DNA of 13,673 bases from CALEMW01 sp035447065 (GCA_035447065.1 DAOTGJ010000068.1:1-13673); one strand, 5' to 3'. Positions 1-7,164 are shown, numbered from the stretch's first letter. Numbers and translations: made by a program. The notes: generated from the letters alone by a model not told the origin.

Positions 1-1296
1 ATCGCCTTCGACAGCGGCCTCCACACCCTGACCGTGGACTGCCGCGACCTGGCCGGCAACCTCACCCGCGGCACCTGGGAGGTGGCCGTGGTGCCCGTGC
101 CGGAGTGGAGCGACCGCCTGCCCCTGCTGCTGGTGGACGACGTGCAGGACCACGTGTCCAGCCTCTGGCCCGACGCTGGCGGCGGCATCGCCTACAACCA
201 GGACACCTACCGCGACGCCTTCTGGAACGACGTGCTGGCCCCGGTGTCCGGCTGGAGCGGCGACGACGCCGTGGACATGGAGAACGTCCTGGAGCTGACC
301 CTGCGCGATGCGGTGAACTACCAGGTGCTGCTGTGGACCACGTCCAAGCACGTGGAATCCGCCATCACCCGGCAGTTCTCCGGCCGCGACCGGTACGTGT
401 GGCTCACGGACTACGTGGAGTCCGTCGGCAACGTGTTCCTGGCGGGCAGCGGCTCGCTCATGAACTTCTCGCCCTCTCAGGACGGCGCCACCGGCTTGAC
501 CTGGCTGATGCCGCTGATCTACGACTCGGTGGAGTCGCCCCGGTATTGTTCAGGCCAGTCCCCCCTGGCCATGAGCTTCGGCGCCGCCTACGACATGGAC
601 GGGAACCTCCAGGCCCTGGGGCCGCGCCAGTACGGCTACCGCGCCGCCGGCATGAGCCTGGTCAACCAGATCGTGCCGCAGAGCTTCTGGCTCAGCGCCA
701 CCGCCTGCGGCGACGGCGGCTACCACACCAAGGTCCGCTGCACCGGCACCAAGGCCGTGGTCCTGGACGACGCCTTCGCCGCGGCCCACGGCACGGCCGG
801 CGCGCTGCAGGACACCGTGTACATCTGGGACGAGATCGACTGGGCCGACGCCGTGGACGGCATCCCGGATCTGCTCCAGGCCTATTCCTTCGGCTCATCC
901 GACGAGATCTACGACTTCAACGCCACCAGCCGTCCCTCGCCCTGGTCGCCCCAGGAGCTGGACGACGGCACTCCGGTCCTGGAGCCCATGTGGCGCGTGC
1001 ATGCCCGCTACGACTGGATCCGCGACAGCCACCACGCGGCCGGCGACGCGGACTGGCCGGGGGACATGGACCTGAACTCGGTCTGCGGCGTGTGGGGCGT
1101 GGATCCCGTCACCGGGACCACGCGCAACGAGGGCGCCCCCATCGGCGTGCTGTCGCACAAGCACGCGGCGGCCAAGCCCTCGCAGCGGGCCGACGTCTAC
1201 TGGGGCTTCGACCCCTACCGCATGGACCACGACGCCATGCGCGGCGCCGTGCGCTGGGTGCTGGCCGACCACTTCGGCCTGAACCTGGACCGCTGA
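1..1296 (+). CDS. Secreted multidomain protein of unknown function, C-terminal part (5' end outside window)
   Basis: The reading frame is open from base 1 and ends with TGA at 1294-1296, so 431 C-terminal residues are visible and the true start lies to the left. The first ~30 visible residues (GLHTLTV, then RDLAGN) look like the last strands of an Ig-like or adhesion repeat of the kind common in secreted proteins. From residue ~40 a second domain begins with the hydrophobic strand LLLVDD followed by alternating strands and helices. It includes NYQVLLWTT and RYVWLTDYV, and near the C-terminus GFDPYRMDHDAMRGAVRWVL. That layout recalls a class I glutamine-amidotransferase-like (flavodoxin-like) fold seen in some secreted proteins of these phyla, but I see no catalytic Cys-His signature and make no enzymatic claim. 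Unlike the three large proteins further right, it has no YPNPFNP/FlgD-like sorting tail. A strong hairpin follows 20 bases after the stop. I am sure it is a coding region, not of its function. Confidence 0.85.
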   Translation: MAFDSGLHTLTVDCRDLAGNLTRGTWEVAVVPVPEWSDRLPLLLVDDVQDHVSSLWPDAGGGIAYNQDTYRDAFWNDVLAPVSGWSGDDAVDMENVLELTLRDAVNYQVLLWTTSKHVESAITRQFSGRDRYVWLTDYVESVGNVFLAGSGSLMNFSPSQDGATGLTWLMPLIYDSVESPRYCSGQSPLAMSFGAAYDMDGNLQALGPRQYGYRAAGMSLVNQIVPQSFWLSATACGDGGYHTKVRCTGTKAVVLDDAFAAAHGTAGALQDTVYIWDEIDWADAVDGIPDLLQAYSFGSSDEIYDFNATSRPSPWSPQELDDGTPVLEPMWRVHARYDWIRDSHHAAGDADWPGDMDLNSVCGVWGVDPVTGTTRNEGAPIGVLSHKHAAAKPSQRADVYWGFDPYRMDHDAMRGAVRWVLADHFGLNLDR

Positions 1297-1316
1297 CCTG
1301 GACGGTGAGCAACGAA

Positions 1317-1347
1317 ACGCCCCTCCCGTCGGGCACGGGAGGGGCGT
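1317..1347 (+). terminator. Hairpin terminator after the secreted-protein gene
   Basis: A perfect 13-bp stem (ACGCCCCTCCCGT at 1317-1329 pairing with 1335-1347) encloses a 5-nt loop, 20 bases after the stop codon. The stem is very stable but is followed only by a mixed, moderately T-rich stretch (TCGTGCGTCTTCATT) rather than a clean U-run. It may act as an intrinsic terminator or as a 3'-end stabiliser. The rest of the gap to 1590 shows no further gene; only a weak promoter-like match near 1497-1526 was seen. Confidence 0.7.
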
Positions 1348-1579
1348 CGTGCGTCTTCATTCATCCAAGGTCCTTCCGTCGAGAGGCGGCGAAGCCCCGG
1401 TCCGGTCTCGGATCGCACCCGCGCCGATGCAAGCGCCGGACCCGGAACGGGCGGGAACGCGGAGGCACGATCCGCCCTCCCCGGGCATCCGGCATGTTGC
1501 ATTCCACCCTGCCGGGCGTGCAGGATGACCACGGGAAACCCCGCGCCCCGACCTGCGTAGGAGCGCCCGTCCCCAACCC

Positions 1580-1584
1580 AGGAG
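1580..1584 (+). promoter_or_regulatory. Ribosome binding site of the membrane-protein gene
   Basis: AGGAG lies 6 nt before ATG 1591. It selects this start over an overlapping frame-3 open reading frame that runs from 105 to 2321 and lacks comparable support. Confidence 0.75.
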
Positions 1585-1590
1585 AAGGCG

Positions 1591-2412
1591 ATGCCCGGTT
1601 GGCTCAAAGGTTGCGCGATCGGCTGCGGCGTCATGGTGCTGCTGTTCGTGGTCACGTTCGTGGGCTGCGGCCTGACCGTCATGAAGCCCTTCAAGGACGC
1701 GGAACGGTCCCGCGAGGTCCTGGAGGCGGACTTCGGCACCCAGGAGGAGTACGTGCCCCCGGCGGACGGCCGCGTGGCCCCGGAGCGCCTGGAGGCCTTC
1801 CTGGCGGTGCAGCAGGAACTGCAGGATCTCTGCGGCGACCTGACGGGCGTCTTCGAGCATTTCGAGCGCATGGAGCACCTGGACGAGGGCGACGTGTCCG
1901 GCCCGGAGAAGACCCGCATGGTGCTGGGCACCATGACCCGCGCCCTGCGCATCCCCGGCCTGCTGGGCCGCTACCACGTGGCGCGCAACGAGGCGCTGGC
2001 CGACGCGGGCATGGGCCTGGGCGAGTACACCTACACCTACGTGGTGGGCTACTACGGCGTGCTGGGCAAGGCCGTGGCCGACGCCGACGCCTCCGGCGTG
2101 ACCGTGGGCGAGGGCGAGCACTCCACCTTCCGCCTGCGCGAGGCCCTGCGCCGCATGCTGCGCGCGCAGCTCGAGGCCCTGGAGGCCGCGGGGAGCGATC
2201 CGGAGCTGGCCCAGGCCCTGCGCGACGAGGCGGCCCGCATGGACGAGGACCTGGACCGCCTGCCCTGGCAGGACGGCGTGCCGGCGTCCATCGCGGCCTC
2301 CTTCGCACCCTATCGGGATAGGCTGGAGGAACTCTGGTGTCCGGCGGCGGACGAGTTCGCGCTGAACGTGGCGCGCTCCGGCAACCGCGGATTCTCCATC
2401 ACGGCGGACTGA
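1591..2412 (+). CDS. Membrane-anchored protein of unknown function
   Basis: 273 residues. ATG at 1591 is preceded by the ribosome binding site AGGAG (1580-1584) with a 6-nt spacer, which fixes the start. Residues ~8-30 form one hydrophobic segment (CAIGCGVMVLLFVVTFVGCG), so the protein is probably anchored in the inner membrane by its N-terminus with residues ~32-273 facing the periplasm. FVGC at 23-26 resembles a lipobox but has Phe where Leu/Val/Ile is expected, so a lipoprotein is possible but less likely. The remainder is predicted mostly helical and rich in Glu, Arg, Leu and Ala (for example LREALRRMLRAQLEALEAAG near residues 185-205), with little beta character. I recognise no enzymatic motif or named family. 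It is monocistronic by position: a hairpin lies upstream, and a convergent gene begins immediately after its stop codon. Confidence 0.85.
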   Translation: MPGWLKGCAIGCGVMVLLFVVTFVGCGLTVMKPFKDAERSREVLEADFGTQEEYVPPADGRVAPERLEAFLAVQQELQDLCGDLTGVFEHFERMEHLDEGDVSGPEKTRMVLGTMTRALRIPGLLGRYHVARNEALADAGMGLGEYTYTYVVGYYGVLGKAVADADASGVTVGEGEHSTFRLREALRRMLRAQLEALEAAGSDPELAQALRDEAARMDEDLDRLPWQDGVPASIAASFAPYRDRLEELWCPAADEFALNVARSGNRGFSITAD

Positions 2413-3198
2413 TCAGGCCTTCTGCGCCAGCGTGGCCAGGAAGGTGGGCAGGTAGGCGTTGAGCGGCTGGGGGGATGCGTCCTCCCAGCCGTCTTCGTAC
2501 AGGTCGCGCAGCGTCAGACCCGCCGCGATCTGCCCCTGGATCAGGTCCGTCAGCGAGTGGCTGAACTCCATGGGATCGCCCGCGGCCACCTCGGCGCGGC
2601 GGCCGGGGGCCATGGTCTCCGGCGCGTCCTCGCGGTAGGGCAGGGGGTGGCGCACCACCAGGCGGCCCTCGCCGTCGGACAGATCCGGATCGAAGATGAA
2701 GAACACGGGGTTGATCACCCCGGCCAGGAGCCGTCCGCCCGGCCGCAGCACCCGCGCGCACTCCCGCCACACGGCCCGCACGTCGGGCACGAAACAGGTC
2801 GCCACCGGCTGCACGATCAGGTCGAAGGACGCGTCGTCCAGTCCGCTGAGGTCCCGCATGTCTCCCTGCCGCGTCTCCAGCGCCAGCCCCTCGCGCTCCG
2901 CCACGTGCCGGTCCAGGGCGAGCTGCTGGGGCGAGTTGTCCCAGGACGTCACCCGCGCTCCTGCCGCCGCCAGCAGCGGCGCCTGCTGCCCTCCGCCCGA
3001 AGCCAGGCACAGCACGTCGCGACCGCGCACGTCCCCCAGCCAGTCCGCCGGCACCCGCTTCACGGGCGTCAGCACGATGGCGAGGTCCCCAGCCCGCGCC
3101 CGCGCCACCTCGTCCGATGACACGGCCTTCGCCCAAGGCGACCCCTTCTCGCCCATGGCGTCCCAGGCCTTGCGATTGTGATCAGCGATCCTATCCAT
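2413..3198 (-). CDS. Class I SAM-dependent methyltransferase
   Basis: 261 residues, a normal length for a small cytoplasmic methyltransferase of the Rossmann-like class I fold. Motif I, which binds S-adenosylmethionine, is VLCLASGGGQQ at residues 62-72. The acidic ribose-binding position after strand 2 is D87 in TSWDNSPQQLALDR. GDMRDL at 112-117 and FDLIVQPVATCF at 125-136 match the adenine-contact and post-motif positions, and LRPGGRLLAG (151-160) is the usual strand-5 region. The combination of LASGGGQQ with DNSP-QL--D marks a widespread, mostly uncharacterised family; the methyl acceptor is unknown. I chose ATG 3198 because GAGGAGG lies 7 nt upstream; the frame stays open to an ATG at 3288, but that extension would cross the terminator hairpin of the next gene. 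The stop codon (2413-2415) abuts the stop of the convergent gene in the palindrome TGATCA. There is no operon partner. Confidence 0.92.
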   Translation of the reverse strand: MDRIADHNRKAWDAMGEKGSPWAKAVSSDEVARARAGDLAIVLTPVKRVPADWLGDVRGRDVLCLASGGGQQAPLLAAAGARVTSWDNSPQQLALDRHVAEREGLALETRQGDMRDLSGLDDASFDLIVQPVATCFVPDVRAVWRECARVLRPGGRLLAGVINPVFFIFDPDLSDGEGRLVVRHPLPYREDAPETMAPGRRAEVAAGDPMEFSHSLTDLIQGQIAAGLTLRDLYEDGWEDASPQPLNAYLPTFLATLAQKA

Positions 3199-3205
3199 CC
3201 GCGAG

Positions 3206-3212
3206 CCTCCTC
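3206..3212 (-). promoter_or_regulatory. Ribosome binding site deciding the methyltransferase start
   Basis: On the minus strand GAGGAGG lies 7 nt upstream of ATG 3198, a near-consensus Shine-Dalgarno sequence. It argues against the in-frame upstream ATG at 3288. Confidence 0.85.
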
Positions 3213-3236
3213 GACACCATCCTACCTGCACTCTCC

Positions 3237-3246
3237 GAGATATCTC
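3237..3246. promoter_or_regulatory. Short palindrome upstream of the methyltransferase (possible operator)
   Basis: GAGATATCTC is a perfect 10-bp palindrome about 40 nt before the methyltransferase start and downstream of the subtilase terminator, so it lies where the gene's promoter must be. I could not assign a convincing -35/-10 pair (TAGGAT at 3219-3224 on the minus strand is the best -10 candidate). A palindrome this short can occur by chance. Confidence 0.2.
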
Positions 3247-3260
3247 CACCAAATGAACGA

Positions 3261-3286
3261 GGCCCCGGACCGTACGGTCCGGGGCC
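3261..3286 (-). terminator. Hairpin terminator of subtilase 1
   Basis: A perfect 26-bp palindrome: GGCCCCGGACC (3261-3271), centre GTAC, GGTCCGGGGCC (3276-3286). Outer arms GAACG (3255-3259) and CGTTC (3289-3293) can extend the stem past a small internal loop. On the minus strand it is followed by TCGTTCATTTGG, a mildly T-rich tail. It lies about 95 bp after the subtilase stop and separates that gene from the methyltransferase. Confidence 0.65.
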
Positions 3287-3312
3287 AACGTTCCAACCCC
3301 CCGTCGCGGCGG

Positions 3313-3374
3313 CCGTCATGCGGCGCGCGAGCGACGTGATTGGTCAAGTTCGGCGCTCGCGCGCCGCATGACGG
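3313..3374 (-). other. Large hairpin in the subtilase 1 3' region (21-bp stem, 20-nt loop)
   Basis: Arms 3313-3333 and 3354-3374 are perfectly complementary over 21 bp; the loop is 3334-3353. There is no U-tract after the stem, so it is not a classical intrinsic terminator by itself. The corresponding hairpin after subtilase 2 has a compensatory change in the stem: T3316-A3371 here is C9624-G9679 there. Confidence 0.85.
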
Positions 3375-3379
3375 ACGCC

Positions 3380-6300
3380 TTACTTGACGAGCGTCATCTT
3401 CCGCACCGACGAGAACTCACCCGAGTTCATCCGCAGGTAGTACGTGCCCGAAGCCACGCGCTGACCGCGGTCGTTGGTGCCGTCCCACGTCACGTTGTGA
3501 CGCGCGGCGGTCATGACCTCGTTCTTGAGCTCGCGGACCAGAGCGCCGCTCAGGTCGTACACGGCCAGCTTGGTCATGCCCGGCACCGGAAGCTCGAACT
3601 CGATGTTGGTCATCGGGTTGAACGGGTTCGGGTAGTTCGCGTGCAGGGCGTAGGTGGTGGGCTTGGACGCCGGGGTGTCGCCGTCCTCGTTCGCCACCTC
3701 GTCCGTCACGACCAGGACCACGGGCACCACGATCTCGGGGTGGTTCGGGTCGTTGGTCTCGATCAGCACGTTGCCGCTGTAGATGCCCACGGGCGTCTCG
3801 GTGGCGTCGAAGATGACCTCGAGCATGTAGGTGCCGCCCATGGGCACGACGCCGCCGGCCACGGGCAGGGACATCCAGGGCTGCTGGAAGTCGTACAGGA
3901 TCGCCAGGCCGCTCTCGATGTAGGGAGCGTTGTAGACCACCTGCAGACCGTTGTCGCCGGCCTGGTTCTCCAGACCCAGGGTACCGCTGCTGCGGTCCAG
4001 AACGTCGAGCAGCTGCACCACGATGCTGCCGTCGCTGTTCAGGATGGCCTGGAAGGTCTGGTAGTCCGAGGTGCCGTAGTAGGGCACGCCGTCCCACTGC
4101 ACGATGAAGCGGCCGGCCTCCTCGTAGGTGTAGATCTGGCCGGCGCTGGCCGGGTTCAGATCGTCCCACACCACGGCCACGAGCGTGTTGGGCTCGCTGG
4201 TCGAGGGGATGGCCGCGTTGCTGTACGAGGTGGAGGTGCTGGTGAAGGACAGCCAGCCGTTCGAGCACACGTTCACCGAGTTGTACACCTCGCCGTAGAA
4301 CGGGAAGGAGAACGGCAGGGCGAACGAGTGGTTCGAGTCGTCCGTGAAGGACTGGGGCGTGCCGATGCCGCTGATGTCGAACCAGTCGAACGTCGGGCCG
4401 CCGGCGCTGTTGCTGTCGATCCAGTAGTAGCCGAAGTCGTCCGGACCGCCGGCGTCGGCGATCGGGGACATGCCGTGGCGGGGATCGATGTCGTCCTTGC
4501 CCAGCTCCATGTCCTCGAAGGTCTGGAGGCTCGGCAGGTCGGCCACGCCGCGGGCGGTGAACGTCAGCTCCATCTCGCCGGTGTTGCCCAGCGTGATGTA
4601 CTGGCTGGAGGTCTGGCCCACGGCCAGGGTCTCGGCCAGGCCGTCGGGGCTCCAGGTCACGGACGGGTACAGGGGCTCGCCGATGAAGTCCACGTACACG
4701 GCGTCATCGTTGCTGGAGACCGAGCCGTCCTTGGAGTAGGTCCAGGTCAGCGTGTGCGGACCGGCGGCCACGGGGTACTCGGCCCGGGTCCAGGGCACCA
4801 CGCCCGACCACTCGTTCATCAGGACGCCGTCCATGTAGAACTCGAGGAAGTCGTACCCGGACTCGGAGCTGACCTTGTACCAGAACGAGAACACGCCGTC
4901 GTTCAGGTCCAGGTCCACGCTCATGGTCGAGGTCTCGTTGTGCGTGATCACGCCGGAACGCGCGCAGTAGTCGCCCTCGAAGGGATCCACGTCCGTGATG
5001 GTCCAGGGGGCGGTGCCCGAGAACTCCCACGGGTAGACGGTGAAGTCGCCGGACTCGAAGTCCTCGTGGCGCAGCTCGTCCAGGAAGAAGTCGATGGTCA
5101 TGTCGCCGGTGACCTCGGCGGTCACGCGGGCGCCGGCGTAGCCGTTCTGGCGGGCCAGGAAGGTGTAGGTCCCGCCCAGGGGCACGCTGATGCTGTAGTC
5201 GCCGGCCGCGTCGGAGGACACGGGAGCCAGCGGGGTGCCCAGCGCCTGGACCACGGCCATGTCGGCGGTGGCGCCGTCCCACAGGGTGATGTGGCCGGAG
5301 ACCACGGCCTGGGGAGCCAGGCTCAGGGTGAAGTCGCCGTTGGTGGTGCCGTCCTCGACCACGGCCAGGCTCTGGCTGCCGGGCAGGTAGCCGAAGGCGC
5401 TGTAGTCGAAGTTCCAGGTGCCCTGGGGCAGCATGAAGCGGTAGTAGCCGCTGCCGTCGGTGGTGGCGGCGCGGTTGAACTCGCCCGCGGCGGTGGCCAG
5501 GACGGCGGCGCCCACGATGGGATCGCCCGTCGAGGCGTCGGTCACGTAGCCCTCCACGGCGCCGAAGCCGCTCATGACGGCCAGCACGGCGTCATAGGCG
5601 TTCACGAAGCCGTTGCCGTAGGTGTTCTCCTCGCCGGGATCGCCCAGATCCACGGCGGTCTGCATCAGGATCTCCTTGACCGTGATCACGTCCAGGTCCG
5701 GAGCCGCGGCGCGCATCAGCGCGACCACGCCGGCCACGTGCGGGCCGGCCATCGACGTGCCGCTCAGCAGCTGGTAGCCGCCGCCGGGCTGGGCGCTGTA
5801 GATGTCGGAGCCGGGGGCCACGATCTCGGGCTTGGTGGCGTAGGCGCCGCCGCAGCCGGAAGGACCGCGGCTGGAGAAGCTGCTGATGGTGTAGGGAGCG
5901 GTGGCGATGGTGGAGCCGACGCTGAACGCGTTGTACTGGTCGGTCGCACGATCGGCGGGGCTGCGCAGCGAGGTGCTGCCGGGGCCCTCGTTGCCGGCGG
6001 ACCAGGTCAGGACCACGCCCGCGGCCTCGCAGTTGTCGATGGCGGTCCACCAGCGGCTGTCGCAGTCCACGTAGCCGCTGAAGTTCTCGTTCACGCCCCA
6101 GGAGTTCTGCACCACGTCGGGCACGTCGTCCGTGGTGGCGGGGTTGCCGTCGGGGTCGGTCATGAACTGCAGGGAGTTGATGACGTCGCCGTCGAACTCG
6201 CCGCTCGCACCCTGGTTGATCACGTTGCTGGCGATCCAGAGGGCGCCGGGGGCCACGCCGATGGAGTCATCGGGAGCCTGGCCGGTGATGGTGCCCATCA

Positions 6301-7006
6301 CGTGCGTGCCGTGGTAGTGGGTGTCCGTCGGGGTGACGGAGCCGTCGCCGATGGCGTCGAACCAGCACTCGGAGGCCGGAGCGAAGTTGCCGCGCCAGCG
6401 GGAGCCCAGCGCGATGTGGTTGCCGTCCACGCCGGTGTCCAGGATGCCGACGAGGGCGCCGGTGCCGTCGATGCCCAGCTCGTCCCACACGCGGCGGGCG
6501 CCCACGGCGACCACGCCCGGGGTGATGCCGATGCCGGCGGCGGACTTGTCCAGAGCCTTCTCGGAGCGGATGGGCTCGATGAGCTCGGCCTGCAGATCGG
6601 CCTCGACGACCTCGACGTCGCCGCGGGCGGCCAGATCACGGGCGCCGGCCACGGTGGTGGCCACGCGCACGGCGTTGATCAGCCAGTACGCGCGGTAGGC
6701 GCGGACTTCGCCGTCCAGGCTCTTGCTGCTGAGGTAGTCCAGGATGGGGCCCTGGGTCTTGGACGCGTTGTCCATCAGGGCGGAGACGATCATCGTGTGC
6801 TGACGGTCGTTGTCGACCTTGGCGTCGTGCAGCTCCCAGGCCATGGCGTGAGCGTCCACCTGGTCCTGGAGCACGACGAGGACCGTGATCTGGTCCGAGT
6901 CGTTCATGTTGCGGATCTGATCCTGGAGCCCCGGCGACAAGGTGCCGGCCATGGCCCCGGTCGCCAGCAGCAGCGTGGCGAGAGCGAGCGCGAGCAGTTT
7001 CCTCAT
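3380..7006 (-). CDS. Secreted bacillopeptidase F-like subtilisin-family serine protease with T9SS-type tail (subtilase 1)
   Basis: 1208 residues; predicted extracellular or surface-bound serine endopeptidase of family S8. Residues 1-20 are a Sec signal peptide (MRKLLALALATLLLATGAMA). Residues ~38-145 are an I9-like propeptide (AYWLINAVRVATTVAGARDLAARGDVEVVEA at 106-136 in part). The peptidase domain spans ~155-478 with Asp190 (GILDTGV), His232 (HGTHVMGT), oxyanion Asn339 (SAGNEG) and Ser418 (SGTSMAGPHVAG), so the triad is complete. Four Cys (214, 315, 326, 385) are shared with the paralogue and may form disulfides. Then follow two carboxypeptidase-regulatory-like domains (~482-563, ~566-643), a MAM-like jelly-roll (~647-776), an Ig/Hydin-like strand set (~779-820), a nidogen-like module (~858-1040; FYG, VCSNGWLSF), an Ig-like domain (~1043-1101) and a FlgD-like/T9SS sorting tail (~1121-1208, YPNPFNP, ending KMTLVK). 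Start ATG 7006 is preceded by GAGGGG (8-nt gap); the frame continues open to an ATG at 7144 lying in the promoter, so that start is rejected. Confidence 0.95.
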   Translation of the reverse strand: MRKLLALALATLLLATGAMAGTLSPGLQDQIRNMNDSDQITVLVVLQDQVDAHAMAWELHDAKVDNDRQHTMIVSALMDNASKTQGPILDYLSSKSLDGEVRAYRAYWLINAVRVATTVAGARDLAARGDVEVVEADLQAELIEPIRSEKALDKSAAGIGITPGVVAVGARRVWDELGIDGTGALVGILDTGVDGNHIALGSRWRGNFAPASECWFDAIGDGSVTPTDTHYHGTHVMGTITGQAPDDSIGVAPGALWIASNVINQGASGEFDGDVINSLQFMTDPDGNPATTDDVPDVVQNSWGVNENFSGYVDCDSRWWTAIDNCEAAGVVLTWSAGNEGPGSTSLRSPADRATDQYNAFSVGSTIATAPYTISSFSSRGPSGCGGAYATKPEIVAPGSDIYSAQPGGGYQLLSGTSMAGPHVAGVVALMRAAAPDLDVITVKEILMQTAVDLGDPGEENTYGNGFVNAYDAVLAVMSGFGAVEGYVTDASTGDPIVGAAVLATAAGEFNRAATTDGSGYYRFMLPQGTWNFDYSAFGYLPGSQSLAVVEDGTTNGDFTLSLAPQAVVSGHITLWDGATADMAVVQALGTPLAPVSSDAAGDYSISVPLGGTYTFLARQNGYAGARVTAEVTGDMTIDFFLDELRHEDFESGDFTVYPWEFSGTAPWTITDVDPFEGDYCARSGVITHNETSTMSVDLDLNDGVFSFWYKVSSESGYDFLEFYMDGVLMNEWSGVVPWTRAEYPVAAGPHTLTWTYSKDGSVSSNDDAVYVDFIGEPLYPSVTWSPDGLAETLAVGQTSSQYITLGNTGEMELTFTARGVADLPSLQTFEDMELGKDDIDPRHGMSPIADAGGPDDFGYYWIDSNSAGGPTFDWFDISGIGTPQSFTDDSNHSFALPFSFPFYGEVYNSVNVCSNGWLSFTSTSTSYSNAAIPSTSEPNTLVAVVWDDLNPASAGQIYTYEEAGRFIVQWDGVPYYGTSDYQTFQAILNSDGSIVVQLLDVLDRSSGTLGLENQAGDNGLQVVYNAPYIESGLAILYDFQQPWMSLPVAGGVVPMGGTYMLEVIFDATETPVGIYSGNVLIETNDPNHPEIVVPVVLVVTDEVANEDGDTPASKPTTYALHANYPNPFNPMTNIEFELPVPGMTKLAVYDLSGALVRELKNEVMTAARHNVTWDGTNDRGQRVASGTYYLRMNSGEFSSVRKMTLVK

Positions 7007-7014
7007 GGATGGTT

Positions 7015-7020
7015 CCCCTC
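7015..7020 (-). promoter_or_regulatory. Ribosome binding site deciding the subtilase 1 start
   Basis: GAGGGG on the minus strand lies 8 nt before ATG 7006. It places the start directly in front of the signal peptide rather than at the in-frame ATG 7144, which would bury the signal peptide behind 46 Arg/Pro-rich residues. Confidence 0.8.
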
Positions 7021-7134
7021 GTTGCGAACGGTGAGAGTGGCGAGACGTCGGTGATCGATGACGACATGGACGCCGACTGAAACCAGGCCTCGGGCGACCG
7101 ACGGCGCCTTTGGAGGCTTCGGTGGCGGGATCGC

Positions 7135-7164
7135 ATGGTATCACAGAAAAGATATCCCTTGCAA
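7135..7164 (-). promoter_or_regulatory. Sigma70-like promoter of subtilase 1
   Basis: On the minus strand TTGCAA (-35, 7159-7164) and TACCAT (-10, 7135-7140) are separated by 18 nt, giving a leader of about 120 nt. The -35 box sits at the centre of the perfect palindrome CCCTTGCAAGGG (7156-7167), which could be an operator overlapping the promoter. The promoter of the paralogous gene at 13449-13478 has the same layout. The surrounding gap (7007-7320) is visibly more A+T-rich than the coding DNA and holds no gene. Confidence 0.55.

Larger units (their letters stand above)
3253..3382 (-). repeat. Duplicated two-hairpin 3' element, copy 1 (after subtilase 1)
   Basis: This segment and 9561-9692 are related over about 130 bp, each starting at the stop codon of a subtilase gene. 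Read on the minus strand, the order is stop codon, a large hairpin (21-bp stem, 20-nt loop), a spacer of ~26 nt with a G-run, then a compact 11-bp hairpin with flanking GAACG/CGTTC arms. The second copy keeps both stems intact although spacer and loop bases differ. Together they could end transcription or protect the 3' end of the mRNA. Confidence 0.85.

Noticed and set aside
1497..1526. Promoter-like TTGCAT / 18 nt / CAGGAT upstream of the membrane-protein gene
   Set aside because: The -10 matches consensus at only three of six positions. The spacing is suggestive given the other TTGCA promoters, but not enough to call.
105..2321. 738-codon plus-strand open frame across the first two genes
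   Set aside because: Arg/Gly/Pro-rich frame shadow that crosses the 1317-1347 hairpin and both real genes; no ribosome binding site or recognisable domain.
3368..7054. Very long plus-strand open frame opposite subtilase 1 (also 7324-9564 and 9561-13490 opposite the other two genes)
   Set aside because: These are antisense shadows produced by GC-rich codon use. The translations are dominated by Val, Gly, His, Ala and Arg with no domain, and they run through the terminator hairpins.
7007..7144. In-frame upstream start for subtilase 1 (ATG 7144) and equivalents at 13589 (subtilase 2) and 3288 (methyltransferase)
   Set aside because: Each extension crosses a promoter or terminator, puts Arg/Pro-rich residues before a signal peptide or adds nothing to the fold; good ribosome binding sites precede the inner ATGs.
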